A stretch of 64,000 nt of DNA from CAYLNL01 sp964385175 (GTDB taxonomy: Bacteria > Bacteroidota > Bacteroidia > Flavobacteriales > Flavobacteriaceae), in NCBI GenBank assembly GCA_964385175.1, contig CAYLNL010000002.1, positions 1 to 64,000 on the forward strand, written 5' to 3'. The notes below the pieces were generated by a model. That model was given only the letters and a program-made list of their open reading frames with translations, was not told the DNA's origin and did no database searches. Of this stretch, positions 24,363-32,702 are shown piece by piece (position 1 is the first letter of the stretch; every line of letters begins with the position of its first letter). Both the position numbers and the translations under genes were made by a program.

Positions 24363-25611
24363 AGATATAGACCATCGCCTGGCGCTCTTTAACCGCGCCC
24401 TGGGCGGCGAAATCCTCAAAATTTTTCCCGTCCCCAACGATGCCAACCACAAATGGGTTTCCTACCCTGAGCGCGCCGATTATCCCTTTACCGGCGCCGA
24501 CTCGCTCTACGTGCAAGGCGCCCTGCCCCTCTACCTGCAGGCGCTCAACCCCGCCCGTCCCGATTATCCCAATGCCGCCAATCTTTTGAAAAGCCTCCAG
24601 GGCTTCCAGAAAAAATACGGCAGCGCCATCCTCCCTTCCGAAAAGAAAATAGAAGCAGAAATACGCTACAACCACTACGACATTTTTAAGCGGCTGTTTA
24701 GCTGGTACCTCTATGCCGGGACGCTGCTGTTTGCGCTCATTATCTTCCAGGTTTTTAAAGAAAACCGTGTTGTCCGCATCCTCATCAAAACGCTGGTGGT
24801 GGTTGTGGCAGGCTTGTTTGTCCTTCACACGCTTGGGCTGGGCGTGCGCTGGTACGTGAGCGGGCACGCGCCCTGGAGCGATGCCTACGAGAGCATGATA
24901 TACGTGGCATGGGCTGCTATGGGCATGGGGCTGCTCTTCGCCCGCAAATCGGCGCTGACGGTAGCCGCCACCGCTTTTGTAACCTCCATTATTTTAATGA
25001 TAGCCCACTGGAACTGGATGGACCCGGCCATCGGCAACCTGCAACCCGTGCTCAACAGCTACTGGCTGATGATCCACGTGGCGGTTATCGTCGCAAGCTA
25101 TGGCCCCTTCACGCTCGGCATGATATTGGGCGTAACGGCGCTACTGCTCATCCTCTTTACCACTGCCCGGAACCGGGAGCAGATGGAAGCCAAATTGAAA
25201 GAAATTACCATCATCAACGAACTGGCACTCACCGTAGGATTGGTAATGCTTGCCATCGGCAACTTTTTGGGCGGTCAATGGGCAAATGAAAGCTGGGGGC
25301 GCTATTGGGGCTGGGACCCCAAGGAAACCTGGGCGCTCATCAGCATCATGGTCTATGCCTTCGTTATCCACGCAAGGCTTGTTCCCGGGTTGCGCGGGCG
25401 CTGGTTTTTCAATGTGATGAGCATATTAGCCTTCGCCAGCATTATGATGACCTATTTCGGCGTGAATTTTTATCTCACCGGCTTGCACTCCTACGCGAGT
25501 GGCGATAAAATCATTACCCCCAATTTTGTCTATTATGCACTGGCTGGCGTAGCGCTGCTGAGCGCCCTGAGCTATTGGAAATACCGCATCCACTTCAAAG
25601 AAACCAGCTAA
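23869..25611 (+). CDS. ccsBA: Cytochrome c biogenesis CcsBA, CcsA half (in the +1 frame)
   Basis: The family sequence resumes at about 23965 (RQIDSILHATAVPAEQ, then GRLVMQDDGGRMKPINTFASELLRK) and runs to 25611. It contains the periplasmic linker, about eight membrane helices and the haem-binding tryptophan-rich WWD motif SWGRYWGWDPKETWALI, with histidines such as GHAPWSDAYESM and IHVAVIVASYG in the positions expected for haem ligands. The frame is open back to a TTG at 23869, but residues before 23962 are not family-like and no convincing start is seen, so this is the second half of the broken ccsBA rather than an independent gene. Confidence 0.85.
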   Translation: MFLWRFFSPLPRPFPNLAPPNPTLTAPATPPRQIDSILHATAVPAEQAAAFGRLVMQDDGGRMKPINTFASELLRKMSKHDTYAGLDANQALLSMMQRPALWYQAECIYLKRGNDSLRKIIGLPKGKKYAKALDFIDALGNYKLAPYLEAAYTARNPNQFQKDFKDIDHRLALFNRALGGEILKIFPVPNDANHKWVSYPERADYPFTGADSLYVQGALPLYLQALNPARPDYPNAANLLKSLQGFQKKYGSAILPSEKKIEAEIRYNHYDIFKRLFSWYLYAGTLLFALIIFQVFKENRVVRILIKTLVVVVAGLFVLHTLGLGVRWYVSGHAPWSDAYESMIYVAWAAMGMGLLFARKSALTVAATAFVTSIILMIAHWNWMDPAIGNLQPVLNSYWLMIHVAVIVASYGPFTLGMILGVTALLLILFTTARNREQMEAKLKEITIINELALTVGLVMLAIGNFLGGQWANESWGRYWGWDPKETWALISIMVYAFVIHARLVPGLRGRWFFNVMSILAFASIMMTYFGVNFYLTGLHSYASGDKIITPNFVYYALAGVALLSALSYWKYRIHFKETS

Positions 25612-25639
25612 GGAGATTTTCATTGCGTCCTTAGCGTAA

Positions 25640-25960
25640 ATTCTTTGTGTTCTTTGCGGGTTCTAAATTTTTAACCGCCAAGTACGCTGAGAAAACCCCA
25701 AGTTCACAAAGTATAAGAGAAAGAAAAAAACCAGCGTCTTTAGCCCAACACCTTTGTGCTCTTTGTGTAAATTCTCTGTGTTCTTTGTGGTTTCTAAATT
25801 TTTAACCGCTAAGTACGCTGAGAAAACCCCAAGTTCACAAAGTATAAGAGAAAGAAAAAACCAGCGTCTTTAGCCCAACACCTTTGTGCTCTTTGTGTAA
25901 GTTCTCTGTGTTCTTTGTGGTTTCTAAATTTCCCAAACCGCCAAGTGCGCTGAGAAAACC
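25640..25960. repeat. Tandem repeat of about 131 bp, two and a half copies
   Basis: The 411-bp gap between ccsBA and the carboxylase gene contains a unit with AACCGCCAAGTACGCTGAG, a central CACAAAGTATAAGAG segment and CTTTGTGCTCTTTGTG. Two full units (about 25670-25800 and 25801-25930) differ by one A in an A-run (A7 or A6) and a few substitutions; partial units lie on each side. No gene is present. The CTTTGTG/CTTTGCG words resemble the dispersed repeats at 2.9-3.1 kb. Confidence 0.85.
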
Positions 25961-25996
25961 ATGCGAAACCCCTTTTAAGAGCCACCCGCTGCGCTG

Positions 25997-26004
25997 TATT
26001 TTTG
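25997..26004 (+). promoter_or_regulatory. -7 box for acyl-CoA carboxylase gene
   Basis: TATTTTTG matches TAnnTTTG, 18 bp before the ATG at 26023. The open frame's first possible start (TTG 26002) falls within this box and is therefore rejected. Confidence 0.65.
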
Positions 26005-26022
26005 TATCTTAGCGCCCACACC

Positions 26023-27657
26023 ATGTTTATGAACAAAACCACCCATACAAACCAAGAATTCCACACAGCCCTCCTGGAAGAACTCCGCCAGCGAACAGCC
26101 GCTGTGAAATTGGGCGGCGGCGCCGACCGCATAGCCAGGCAACATAAAGAAGGTAAAATGACCGCCCGTGAACGGATACACTACCTGTTAGACAAAGACA
26201 CTACCTCCCTTGAAATAGGAACTTTTGCGGGGTATGAGATGTATGAAGAACACGGCGGCTGCCCTTCCGGTGGCGTAGTTGTTGTTCTTGGCTACATAGC
26301 CCGCCAGCTTTGCGTGGTAGTAGCTAACGATGCTACTGTGAAAGCCGGCGCCTGGTTTCCTGTTACCGGCACCAAGAACCTGAGAGCCCAGGAAATAGCT
26401 ATGAAAAACCGCTTGCCTATTATTTATCTGGTAGATAGCGCCGGGGTATATCTGCCCATGCAAGACGAGATTTTTCCGGGCGAACATCATTTTGGGCGTA
26501 TTTTTCGCAACAATGCCCGCATGAGCAGCCAGGGCATTACGCAAATTGCCGCCGTTATGGGCAGTTGCGTAGCGGGGGGCGCCTATTTGCCTATTATGAG
26601 CGATGAGGCGCTTATCGTGGAAAAAACCGGCAGCATTTTTCTCGCCGGCAGTTACCTGGTAAAGGCTGCCATTGGCGAGGAAATAGACAATGAAACCCTG
26701 GGCGGGGCCGCCACCCATTCTGAAATAAGCGGGGTAACCGACTACAGGGCGAAAAACGATGCCGATGCGCTGGATACCATCAGGAATATCCTCGCCAGGA
26801 TGGGAACTCCTGAAAAAGCGGGCTTCAACCGGGCAGAACCCCGAGAGCCTGCTGAAAATCCAGGTGAAATCTATCGCATTCTTCCCAAAACCCGTAGCGA
26901 ACCTTATGATATGATGGAAATAATAAAACGGCTTACCGATGGGAGTGAGTTTTTACCCTATAAAGCCGATTATGGAAAAACCATCCTCACCGGTTATGCG
27001 AGGATAGACGGTTGGGGAGTGGGTATCGTGGCCAACCAGCGTACCGTGGTAAAAACGCCTAAAGGAGAAATGCAGTTTGGGGGCGTTATCTATTCTGAGT
27101 CGGCAGACAAGGCTACGCGGTTTATAGCCAACTGCAACCAGAAAAAAATTCCCCTGGTATTTTTGCAAGATGTTACAGGGTTTATGGTAGGCAGCAAGAG
27201 CGAGCATGGAGGCATTATAAAAGATGGCGCCAAAATGGTAAATGCCGTGAGCAATAGCGTGGTGCCTAAATTTACAGTGATTATAGGAAATTCATACGGG
27301 GCAGGCAATTATGCCATGTGCGGAAGGGCCTACGACCCGCGCCTCATGGTATCCTGGCATACCGCCGCCATGGCGGTTATGGGTGGCGAACAGGCAGCCC
27401 GGGTGCTTCTTCAAATTGAAAAAGCGGGGTTAGAGAAAAAAGGAAAGCCGCTCACCAAAGAGGCAGAAGAAACACTTTTCAATACCATTAAAGAACGGTA
27501 TGACCAGCAGGTTTCTCCCTATTATGCCGCCGCTCGTTTATGGACAGATGCTGTTATTGACCCGCTGGAAACGCGCCGCTGGATTTCTATGGGAATTGAA
27601 GCCGCTAACCATGCCCCTATTGAAAAACCCTTTAACATGGGAATTATACAAACCTGA
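26023..27657 (+). CDS. Biotin-dependent acyl-CoA carboxylase, carboxyltransferase subunit
   Basis: A protein of about 544 residues with two crotonase-fold carboxyltransferase halves. The N-terminal half has KMTARERIHYLLD, YEEHGGCPSGGVVVVLGYI, VDSAGVYLPMQ and GSCVAGGAYLPIMSDEALIV; the C-terminal half has FLQDVTGFMVGSKSEHGGIIKDGAKMVNAVSN and GNSYGAGNYAMCGRAYDPRLM. This is the pattern of methylcrotonyl-CoA carboxylase beta and close relatives (leucine breakdown), although propionyl-CoA specificity is not excluded. The biotin carboxylase partner is not in this window. The start is at 26023 or the in-frame ATG at 26029. Confidence 0.9.
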   Translation: MFMNKTTHTNQEFHTALLEELRQRTAAVKLGGGADRIARQHKEGKMTARERIHYLLDKDTTSLEIGTFAGYEMYEEHGGCPSGGVVVVLGYIARQLCVVVANDATVKAGAWFPVTGTKNLRAQEIAMKNRLPIIYLVDSAGVYLPMQDEIFPGEHHFGRIFRNNARMSSQGITQIAAVMGSCVAGGAYLPIMSDEALIVEKTGSIFLAGSYLVKAAIGEEIDNETLGGAATHSEISGVTDYRAKNDADALDTIRNILARMGTPEKAGFNRAEPREPAENPGEIYRILPKTRSEPYDMMEIIKRLTDGSEFLPYKADYGKTILTGYARIDGWGVGIVANQRTVVKTPKGEMQFGGVIYSESADKATRFIANCNQKKIPLVFLQDVTGFMVGSKSEHGGIIKDGAKMVNAVSNSVVPKFTVIIGNSYGAGNYAMCGRAYDPRLMVSWHTAAMAVMGGEQAARVLLQIEKAGLEKKGKPLTKEAEETLFNTIKERYDQQVSPYYAAARLWTDAVIDPLETRRWISMGIEAANHAPIEKPFNMGIIQT

Positions 27658-27776
27658 AGAGATACCATTCTTTTATAAATAAAAGAACCCGGCTTTTTAT
27701 AAAGCAGCATCTTTCGGTTTCATTTATTTACCCATTATGTTTGTAGGTTTTCCTGCCATAAAAGTATAGATTCCTG

Positions 27777-27784
27777 TATCTTTG
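27777..27784 (+). promoter_or_regulatory. -7 box for holB
   Basis: TATCTTTG matches TAnnTTTG and ends only 4 bp before the ATG at 27789, suggesting a leaderless or nearly leaderless transcript. Confidence 0.6.
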
Positions 27785-27788
27785 TTCC

Positions 27789-28934
27789 ATGCTTTTCAAG
27801 GAAGTTTTAGGGCAAGAACGCATAAAAAAATATCTTACCTCACAAGCTGATGCAGGCAATGTTCCGCACGCCCAGTTGTTTATAGCCCCGGAAGGGAGCG
27901 GGGCGCTTTCGCTGGCATTAGCCTATGCCCAATATGTATTATGCCAAAATGCAGGGGGTGAAAATACTAATGGAAACGGGGCGTGTAATACCCGCTGCCA
28001 CCAACTGGCGCACCCCGATTTGCACATGGTATTTCCGGTGGCAGCCGCAGGCGGGGTGAAAAGCCGCCCTGTGAGCGCCGATTTTTTGGATAGCTGGCGA
28101 CTTTTTGTGCAAGAACAACCCTATGGAGGCTTGTTTGATTGGTATCAAAAACTTGGTATAGAAAACCAGCAGGGACAAATTGGGGTAGATGAGGCCCAGG
28201 AAATAACCCGCACGCTCTCCCTGAAAGCGTATGAGGGAGGGTATAAGGTGGTAATTATATGGATGGCGGAGAAAATGAATGCCGCCGCCGCTAATAAACT
28301 TTTAAAATTGCTGGAAGAGCCGCCCCATAAAACGCTTTTTCTTTTATTGGCAGAGGAAGAAGAGCAACTTATGGATACTATTCGCTCGCGCTGCCAGGTG
28401 TTGCATCTTCCGCCGTTAACGGAAGAGGTTATACACGCTGAACTGGGTGCGCGTGGGTTTTCCCAGGAGATTGCAAACAGAATAGCTCCCCGGGCGCAGG
28501 GAAATTTTAATAAAGCGCTCCAACTGGCTCAAAACCAATCGGAAGAAAATGCCTTTGAAGAGCGGTTTAGCAGGTGGGTGCAAAGTGCTCTTAAAGCCAG
28601 GGGAAACAAAGGCGCTATTCAGGAACTTATTGCCTGGAGCGAACAACTCGCCGGAACGGGAAGAGAAAACCAGAAACAATTCCTTCATTATGGGGTAGAA
28701 ATTTTCAGGCAGGCGTGGCTGCTTCATTATAATATTACACCCCTTGTGCATACTGAATTTCAGGATTCTCGCTTCCGGTTATCTCAACTCGCTCCTTTTG
28801 TGAATGGGAATAGTATAGCTGCTATTTTCCGCGAAATGCAAGAAGCTATATTTCATATAGAACGCAATGGCAATGCCAAACTTATTTTAACAGATTTGTC
28901 TATAAAACTCACCCGTCATTTACATAATACCTAA
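27789..28934 (+). CDS. holB: DNA polymerase III subunit delta'
   Basis: A 381-residue clamp-loader subunit. It begins with FKEVLGQERIKKYLTSQ and PHAQLFIAPEGSGALSLALAYA, where the P-loop is degenerate (no GxxGxGK), as expected for delta', which does not hydrolyse ATP. A Cys-rich insertion with several Cys and a CH pair (about residues 55-80) resembles the zinc module. KLLEEPP and the sensor region IRSRCQVLHLPPL are also typical. It acts in the replisome, loading the sliding clamp. A DoxX-like gene starts 12 bp downstream. Confidence 0.92.
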   Translation: MLFKEVLGQERIKKYLTSQADAGNVPHAQLFIAPEGSGALSLALAYAQYVLCQNAGGENTNGNGACNTRCHQLAHPDLHMVFPVAAAGGVKSRPVSADFLDSWRLFVQEQPYGGLFDWYQKLGIENQQGQIGVDEAQEITRTLSLKAYEGGYKVVIIWMAEKMNAAAANKLLKLLEEPPHKTLFLLLAEEEEQLMDTIRSRCQVLHLPPLTEEVIHAELGARGFSQEIANRIAPRAQGNFNKALQLAQNQSEENAFEERFSRWVQSALKARGNKGAIQELIAWSEQLAGTGRENQKQFLHYGVEIFRQAWLLHYNITPLVHTEFQDSRFRLSQLAPFVNGNSIAAIFREMQEAIFHIERNGNAKLILTDLSIKLTRHLHNT

Positions 28935-28946
28935 AAAATATCGCTT

Positions 28947-29345
28947 ATGAAAACCATTGTAACGTATAGTGCAGAACTTGTAATTTTAGCCTTCTTAGCC
29001 ATTACCTTTATACAAAGCGGGTGGGATAAGATTATAGGTTGGAAGGGAAACCTGTCTTGGCTCACCGAGCATTTTTCTAAGACGTTTCTTAAAAACTATG
29101 TGCCTCCAATGCTCCTGGTAGTGTTGCTTGCAGAAACACTGGCTGGGTTGTGCTGCGCCGCGGGTATTGTTCAGTTATTTTTAACAGGCAATACCACGCT
29201 GGGATATTACGGGGCTTTTATTTCTTGCATAGCATTGCTCATGCTTTTGTTTGGGCAACGGGTTGCAAAAGATTATGCAGGCGCTCAAACAATAGCTGTC
29301 TATTTTATAATAGCCGCCTTTGGCTTGTTTTTACTGGCTTCTTGA
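28947..29345 (+). CDS. DoxX-like integral membrane protein
   Basis: A 132-residue protein with four hydrophobic segments (about residues 8-25, 50-70, 82-102 and 112-131). The first helix ends in FIQSGWDKIIGWKGN, the typical start of DoxX/DoxD-like proteins in Bacteroidota. The function is not known. It follows holB after 12 bp, probably in the same transcript, and converges on the Skp-like gene with 9 bp between. Confidence 0.7.
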   Translation: MKTIVTYSAELVILAFLAITFIQSGWDKIIGWKGNLSWLTEHFSKTFLKNYVPPMLLVVLLAETLAGLCCAAGIVQLFLTGNTTLGYYGAFISCIALLMLLFGQRVAKDYAGAQTIAVYFIIAAFGLFLLAS

Positions 29346-29354
29346 AGGTGCCGC

Positions 29355-29873
29355 TTACGGCTTTTTGCCAGCGTAGCGTTCATTAAGGGCTTTTAAGAGT
29401 TTTTCTGTAATGTCTTTTGTTTCACTGCCATAGAGAACGCTACCCGCCTCGTTGGCGCCTAAGATATAGGTGTAGCTATTTTTTTTGCCGTATTCTTTTA
29501 CAAAATCTTTTATTTTTTTCACTAAAGTATCCATCTTCGCCTGGCTCTCCGATTGAATTTGCTGTTCTTCAAACTGGAGTTGTTGTTGTAAAAACTGGCT
29601 TTTTTGAATGAGGGCATTATATTGTCGTTGCGCCTGTTCCCGGGAAAGTTTGGGTTCTTTGGCCTGAAAATCCTGCGCCTCTAACTGGATGGCCTTGGAA
29701 AGACTATCGCGCTTCTTGTCAAAAGCAGCCACTTTACCTTTCACAGTAGCTTCTATATCTTTCTTTTCCTGGTAGTCGTTCACCAATTTAGTATTATCTA
29801 CAAAAACTATGGTGTTTTGCTGGCATGCTGCAAAAGCTGCCAGTGCGCTTAGTAAGAGAAGTATTTTCTTCAT
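29355..29873 (-). CDS. OmpH/Skp-like periplasmic chaperone, lipoprotein form
   Basis: A 172-residue protein. The signal peptide ends in a lipobox-like AFAAC, followed by the OmpH/Skp fold: a first strand IVFVDNTKLVNDYQ, two long Gln/Lys/Glu-rich helices that form the coiled-coil tentacles (about residues 40-120), and a final YTYILGANEAGSVLYGSETKDIT strand region. Skp-like proteins hold unfolded outer-membrane proteins in the periplasm. A TATTTTTG box lies 30 bp upstream on its strand (29904-29911). Confidence 0.85.
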   Translation of the reverse strand: MKKILLLLSALAAFAACQQNTIVFVDNTKLVNDYQEKKDIEATVKGKVAAFDKKRDSLSKAIQLEAQDFQAKEPKLSREQAQRQYNALIQKSQFLQQQLQFEEQQIQSESQAKMDTLVKKIKDFVKEYGKKNSYTYILGANEAGSVLYGSETKDITEKLLKALNERYAGKKP

Positions 29874-29903
29874 TAGTTAAATATGTATGAAACCAATAAG
29901 CGG

Positions 29904-29911
29904 CAAAAATA
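29904..29911 (-). promoter_or_regulatory. -7 box for Skp-like gene
   Basis: Minus-strand TATTTTTG matches TAnnTTTG, 30 bp upstream of the ATG at 29873. Confidence 0.6.
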
Positions 29912-30021
29912 GCGAAGTAAATGATACCGCCGTGCTATAAGAGATAAGAAATTTAAGGATTTGGCAAAATTTGTTTGGCTGTAAGCGTATTCTGCCACCC
30001 TGCAACTGAAGCGAAATTGAT

Positions 30022-30029
30022 TACCTTTG
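30022..30029 (+). promoter_or_regulatory. -7 box for the shortened panD
   Basis: TACCTTTG matches TAnnTTTG and ends 4 bp before the ATG at 30034, the same spacing as for holB and mntA. It implies the short gene is still transcribed. Confidence 0.6.
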
Positions 30030-30033
30030 CCGC

Positions 30034-30261
30034 ATGCAAATTGAGGTTCTCAAATTTAAAACACACCGGTTTACCGCTACAGAAGCTGCTAATCTTATAG
30101 AGGGCGAAAAGACTCGGGTGGTGAATGTGCCAACTGCCCGCAAAGTGCAAAAGGGAGATATTGTTGTTATACTTTCTTATGCCGGTATGGATGTTGAAGA
30201 GGCTAAGAAATTTAGGGCGCCTCTTATTTTTCCGAATGAACAGTATAATACGCTAAACTAA
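30034..30261 (+). CDS. Internally deleted aspartate 1-decarboxylase (panD-like, probably inactive)
   Basis: A 75-residue product. The start MQIEVLK-K-HR, the middle EAANLIEGEK, and the end ARKVQKGDIVVILSYAGMDVEEAKKFRAPLIFPNE match flavobacterial PanD closely, but two internal segments are absent: about 17 residues after residue 16, which include the Gly-Ser self-cleavage site that makes the pyruvoyl cofactor, and about 24 residues after NVPT. Normal PanD has about 116 residues. The frame, start and promoter remain intact. The neighbour order panD-flippase-radA is the usual one in this group, which supports the identity. Without the Gly-Ser pair it cannot be a normal decarboxylase. Confidence 0.8.
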   Translation: MQIEVLKFKTHRFTATEAANLIEGEKTRVVNVPTARKVQKGDIVVILSYAGMDVEEAKKFRAPLIFPNEQYNTLN

Positions 30262-30262
30262 C

Positions 30263-31246
30263 TTGAAATCGCAACTCTTCAAATGGCTAAAACTTATTCT
30301 CCCTATAGTGTTGGGAATATTATTAATGGGATGGATTTATAAAAAATTCACGCCGGAGCAGCTGGCTACCATCCGGTTTCACTTTCAGCACGCCCGTTAT
30401 GGGTATCTCGGGTTAGCCTTGTTCTTTGGGTTTTTGAGCCATCTTTCGAGGGCCTATCGGTGGAATTATTTATTGCACCCCATGGGGTATTACCCAAAGT
30501 ATTATAACAACGCCATGGCGGTGGGGGTTTCTTTCCTTATGAATATGGTTATTCCGCGCTTTGGAGAGGTTTCCCGAGCATGGGCGCTTAAAAAATATGA
30601 GCAGGTGCCTTTTGAAAAAAGTTTTGGTACTATTGTGGCGGAACGGCTGGTGGATGCCGCTATTTTATGTCTTTGTTTATTGCTTACACTCTATCTTCAA
30701 TATGAAATTATTAAAGATTTTTTGTTTAAATACGCTCCGTCTGCCACTTTTCTATGGATAGCAGGGATTGTTATATTGGTATTGATAGCGGGGTTTGTGT
30801 ATCTGGCTAAATCTAAAAGTGCCTGGAATAGAAAAATAAACCGATATGCGGCTGGTTTTAAAGAGGGAATGTTGATTATTTTAACTGCTCCTAAAGCGGG
30901 TTGGTTTGCCCTGCACACTCTTTTGATATGGGTCTTGTATTTCGGCATGTTCTATGCCAGCACCCTGGCGTTAAAAGAAACGTCTGTTATCTCTCTGTCA
31001 GCTGCATTCACGGGTTTTTCGGTAGGGAGTGTTGCCATAGCTTTTACCAATGGTGGGTTTGCATACTATCCTATTTTTGTAGCCCAGATATTGGTATTAT
31101 TTAGTATTCCGTATGAAACGGGCACTGCTTTTGGCTGGCTTACATGGACTTCTCAATTTGTGATGATATTGTTTCTGGGGGGACTTTCTTTTATGTTGTT
31201 GCCTATTGTGAACCGGAAAAAATCTACCCGAAATGACAAAGGTTAA
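30263..31246 (+). CDS. Flippase-like integral membrane protein (LPG synthase TM family)
   Basis: A 327-residue membrane protein of the lysylphosphatidylglycerol synthase transmembrane/UPF0104 family, with about eight hydrophobic helices. HARYGYLGLALFFGFLSHLSRAYRWNYLL and GVSFLMNMVIPRFGEVSRAWALKKYEQVPFEKSFGTIVAERLVD are family-typical. The start is a TTG at 30263, one base after the panD-like stop; it places MKSQLFKWLKLILP at the N-terminus, as expected. It overlaps radA by 14 bp. The transported lipid or substrate is unknown. Confidence 0.88.
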   Translation: MKSQLFKWLKLILPIVLGILLMGWIYKKFTPEQLATIRFHFQHARYGYLGLALFFGFLSHLSRAYRWNYLLHPMGYYPKYYNNAMAVGVSFLMNMVIPRFGEVSRAWALKKYEQVPFEKSFGTIVAERLVDAAILCLCLLLTLYLQYEIIKDFLFKYAPSATFLWIAGIVILVLIAGFVYLAKSKSAWNRKINRYAAGFKEGMLIILTAPKAGWFALHTLLIWVLYFGMFYASTLALKETSVISLSAAFTGFSVGSVAIAFTNGGFAYYPIFVAQILVLFSIPYETGTAFGWLTWTSQFVMILFLGGLSFMLLPIVNRKKSTRNDKG

Positions 31247-32585
31247 AACCTCTTTTTTTTGTCAGAATTGCGGCGCTCAATATGCCAAATGGCAAGGGCA
31301 ATGCTCTTCGTGTAGAGAATGGAATACTATTGTAGAAGAGATTATCCAGCGAGAGGCGCCACGGCAATGGGAAACTCCTTCAGACAAACGGGTTACCAAG
31401 CCTTTGCTCATCAGGGAAATCGGGGGCGCCGAAGAGCAGCGAATACGGTTTACAGATTTGGAATGGAACAGGGTGCTGGGGGGCGGGATGGTTCCCGGCT
31501 CGGTAATTCTCTTGGGTGGAGAACCTGGCATTGGAAAAAGTACACTTCTCTTGCAGTTAGCTCTTCAGATGCCTCTACGGGCGTTGTATGTTTCGGGCGA
31601 GGAAAGCCAGCAACAGATTAAGATGCGGGCGGAACGTATAGACCCGGGAAATACTACCTGTTATGTGCTTACGGAAACTAATACACAGCGTATTTTTAAA
31701 CAATTAGAAACGGTGCAACCGAATTGGGTGATTATTGATTCTATCCAGACATTGCATTCAGACTATATTGATTCTCCTGCGGGGAGTATCTCGCAGATAC
31801 GCGCCTGTGCAGGAGAACTCATTCAATTTGCCAAGGAAACGGCTACACCGGTGGTGTTGATAGGGCATATTACCAAAGAAGGAAATCTTGCGGGGCCCAA
31901 GGTTTTAGAGCACATAGTAGATGCCGTTTTGCAGTTTGAAGGAGACCGCAATCATGTTTATCGCATGTTGCGGGCGCTAAAAAATCGTTTTGGAGCCACT
32001 TCAGAATTAGGTATTTATGAAATGCAGAGCGGGGGCTTGCGCCCGGTGAGTAATCCTTCTGAGCTATTGCTTTCGCAACATGAGGAGGAGTTGAGCGGAA
32101 CGGCGGTAGCAATTACCATAGAGGGGATGCGCCCGTTACTCATTGAAATACAGGCGCTGGTGAGTAGTGCGGTATATGGTACCCCGCAGCGGAGCGCCAC
32201 GGGCTATAATGTGAAACGGCTGAATATGTTGCTGGCGGTGTTAGAAAAGAGGGCAGGGTTTCGTTTAGGAGCCAAGGATGTTTTTTTGAATATTACGGGA
32301 GGTATTACAGTAGATGACCCTGCCATTGATTTGGCAGTGATAGCGGCGGTGTTGTCTAGTGACCAGGATATACCTATTTATAATAGGTATTGTTTTGCTG
32401 CCGAGGTGGGGTTAGGAGGCGAGATACGCCCGGTGCAGCGTATTGACCAGCGGATTTTGGAAGCTGAGAAGCTGGGATTTACAGATGTATTTTTGTCTAA
32501 GTATAATCAAATTAGCGCTGAACCACGGAGTAAAATACAACGCTTGAGCAGGATAGAAGACCTGGTGGAGCGTCTGTTTGCTTAG
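31233..32585 (+). CDS. radA: DNA repair protein RadA
   Basis: A 450-residue RecA-like ATPase that aids branch migration in recombination. Domains in order: a zinc finger with CxNC and CSSC pairs (about residues 9-29), an ATPase domain with Walker A GEPGIGKST, the RadA-specific KNRFG motif in LKNRFGATSELGIYEM, and a C-terminal Lon-protease-like domain (GTAVAITIEGMRPLLIEIQ, then VFLNITGGITVDDPAIDLA). The ATG overlaps the end of the flippase gene by 14 bp, so the two are coupled. Confidence 0.96.
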   Translation: MTKVKTSFFCQNCGAQYAKWQGQCSSCREWNTIVEEIIQREAPRQWETPSDKRVTKPLLIREIGGAEEQRIRFTDLEWNRVLGGGMVPGSVILLGGEPGIGKSTLLLQLALQMPLRALYVSGEESQQQIKMRAERIDPGNTTCYVLTETNTQRIFKQLETVQPNWVIIDSIQTLHSDYIDSPAGSISQIRACAGELIQFAKETATPVVLIGHITKEGNLAGPKVLEHIVDAVLQFEGDRNHVYRMLRALKNRFGATSELGIYEMQSGGLRPVSNPSELLLSQHEEELSGTAVAITIEGMRPLLIEIQALVSSAVYGTPQRSATGYNVKRLNMLLAVLEKRAGFRLGAKDVFLNITGGITVDDPAIDLAVIAAVLSSDQDIPIYNRYCFAAEVGLGGEIRPVQRIDQRILEAEKLGFTDVFLSKYNQISAEPRSKIQRLSRIEDLVERLFA

Positions 32586-32676
32586 AGACAGTATTCTCAT
32601 CGTTGCCGTGTGGCAGAAAGGTGATAGGGTTTGGTAATGAAATGCTGATTTCACCATAAAACGTTTTTGCTTTATG

Positions 32677-32684
32677 TACTTTTG
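32677..32684 (+). promoter_or_regulatory. -7 box for DUF4271-hemD
   Basis: TACTTTTG matches TAnnTTTG, 18 bp before the ATG at 32703. Confidence 0.6.
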
Positions 32685-32702
32685 TAGTTGCAATGTATTT
32701 AT

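Noticed and set aside
24310..24867. 185-codon open frame on the minus strand opposite the CcsA half
   Set aside because: Antisense to clear family sequence with membrane helices; no recognisable domain.
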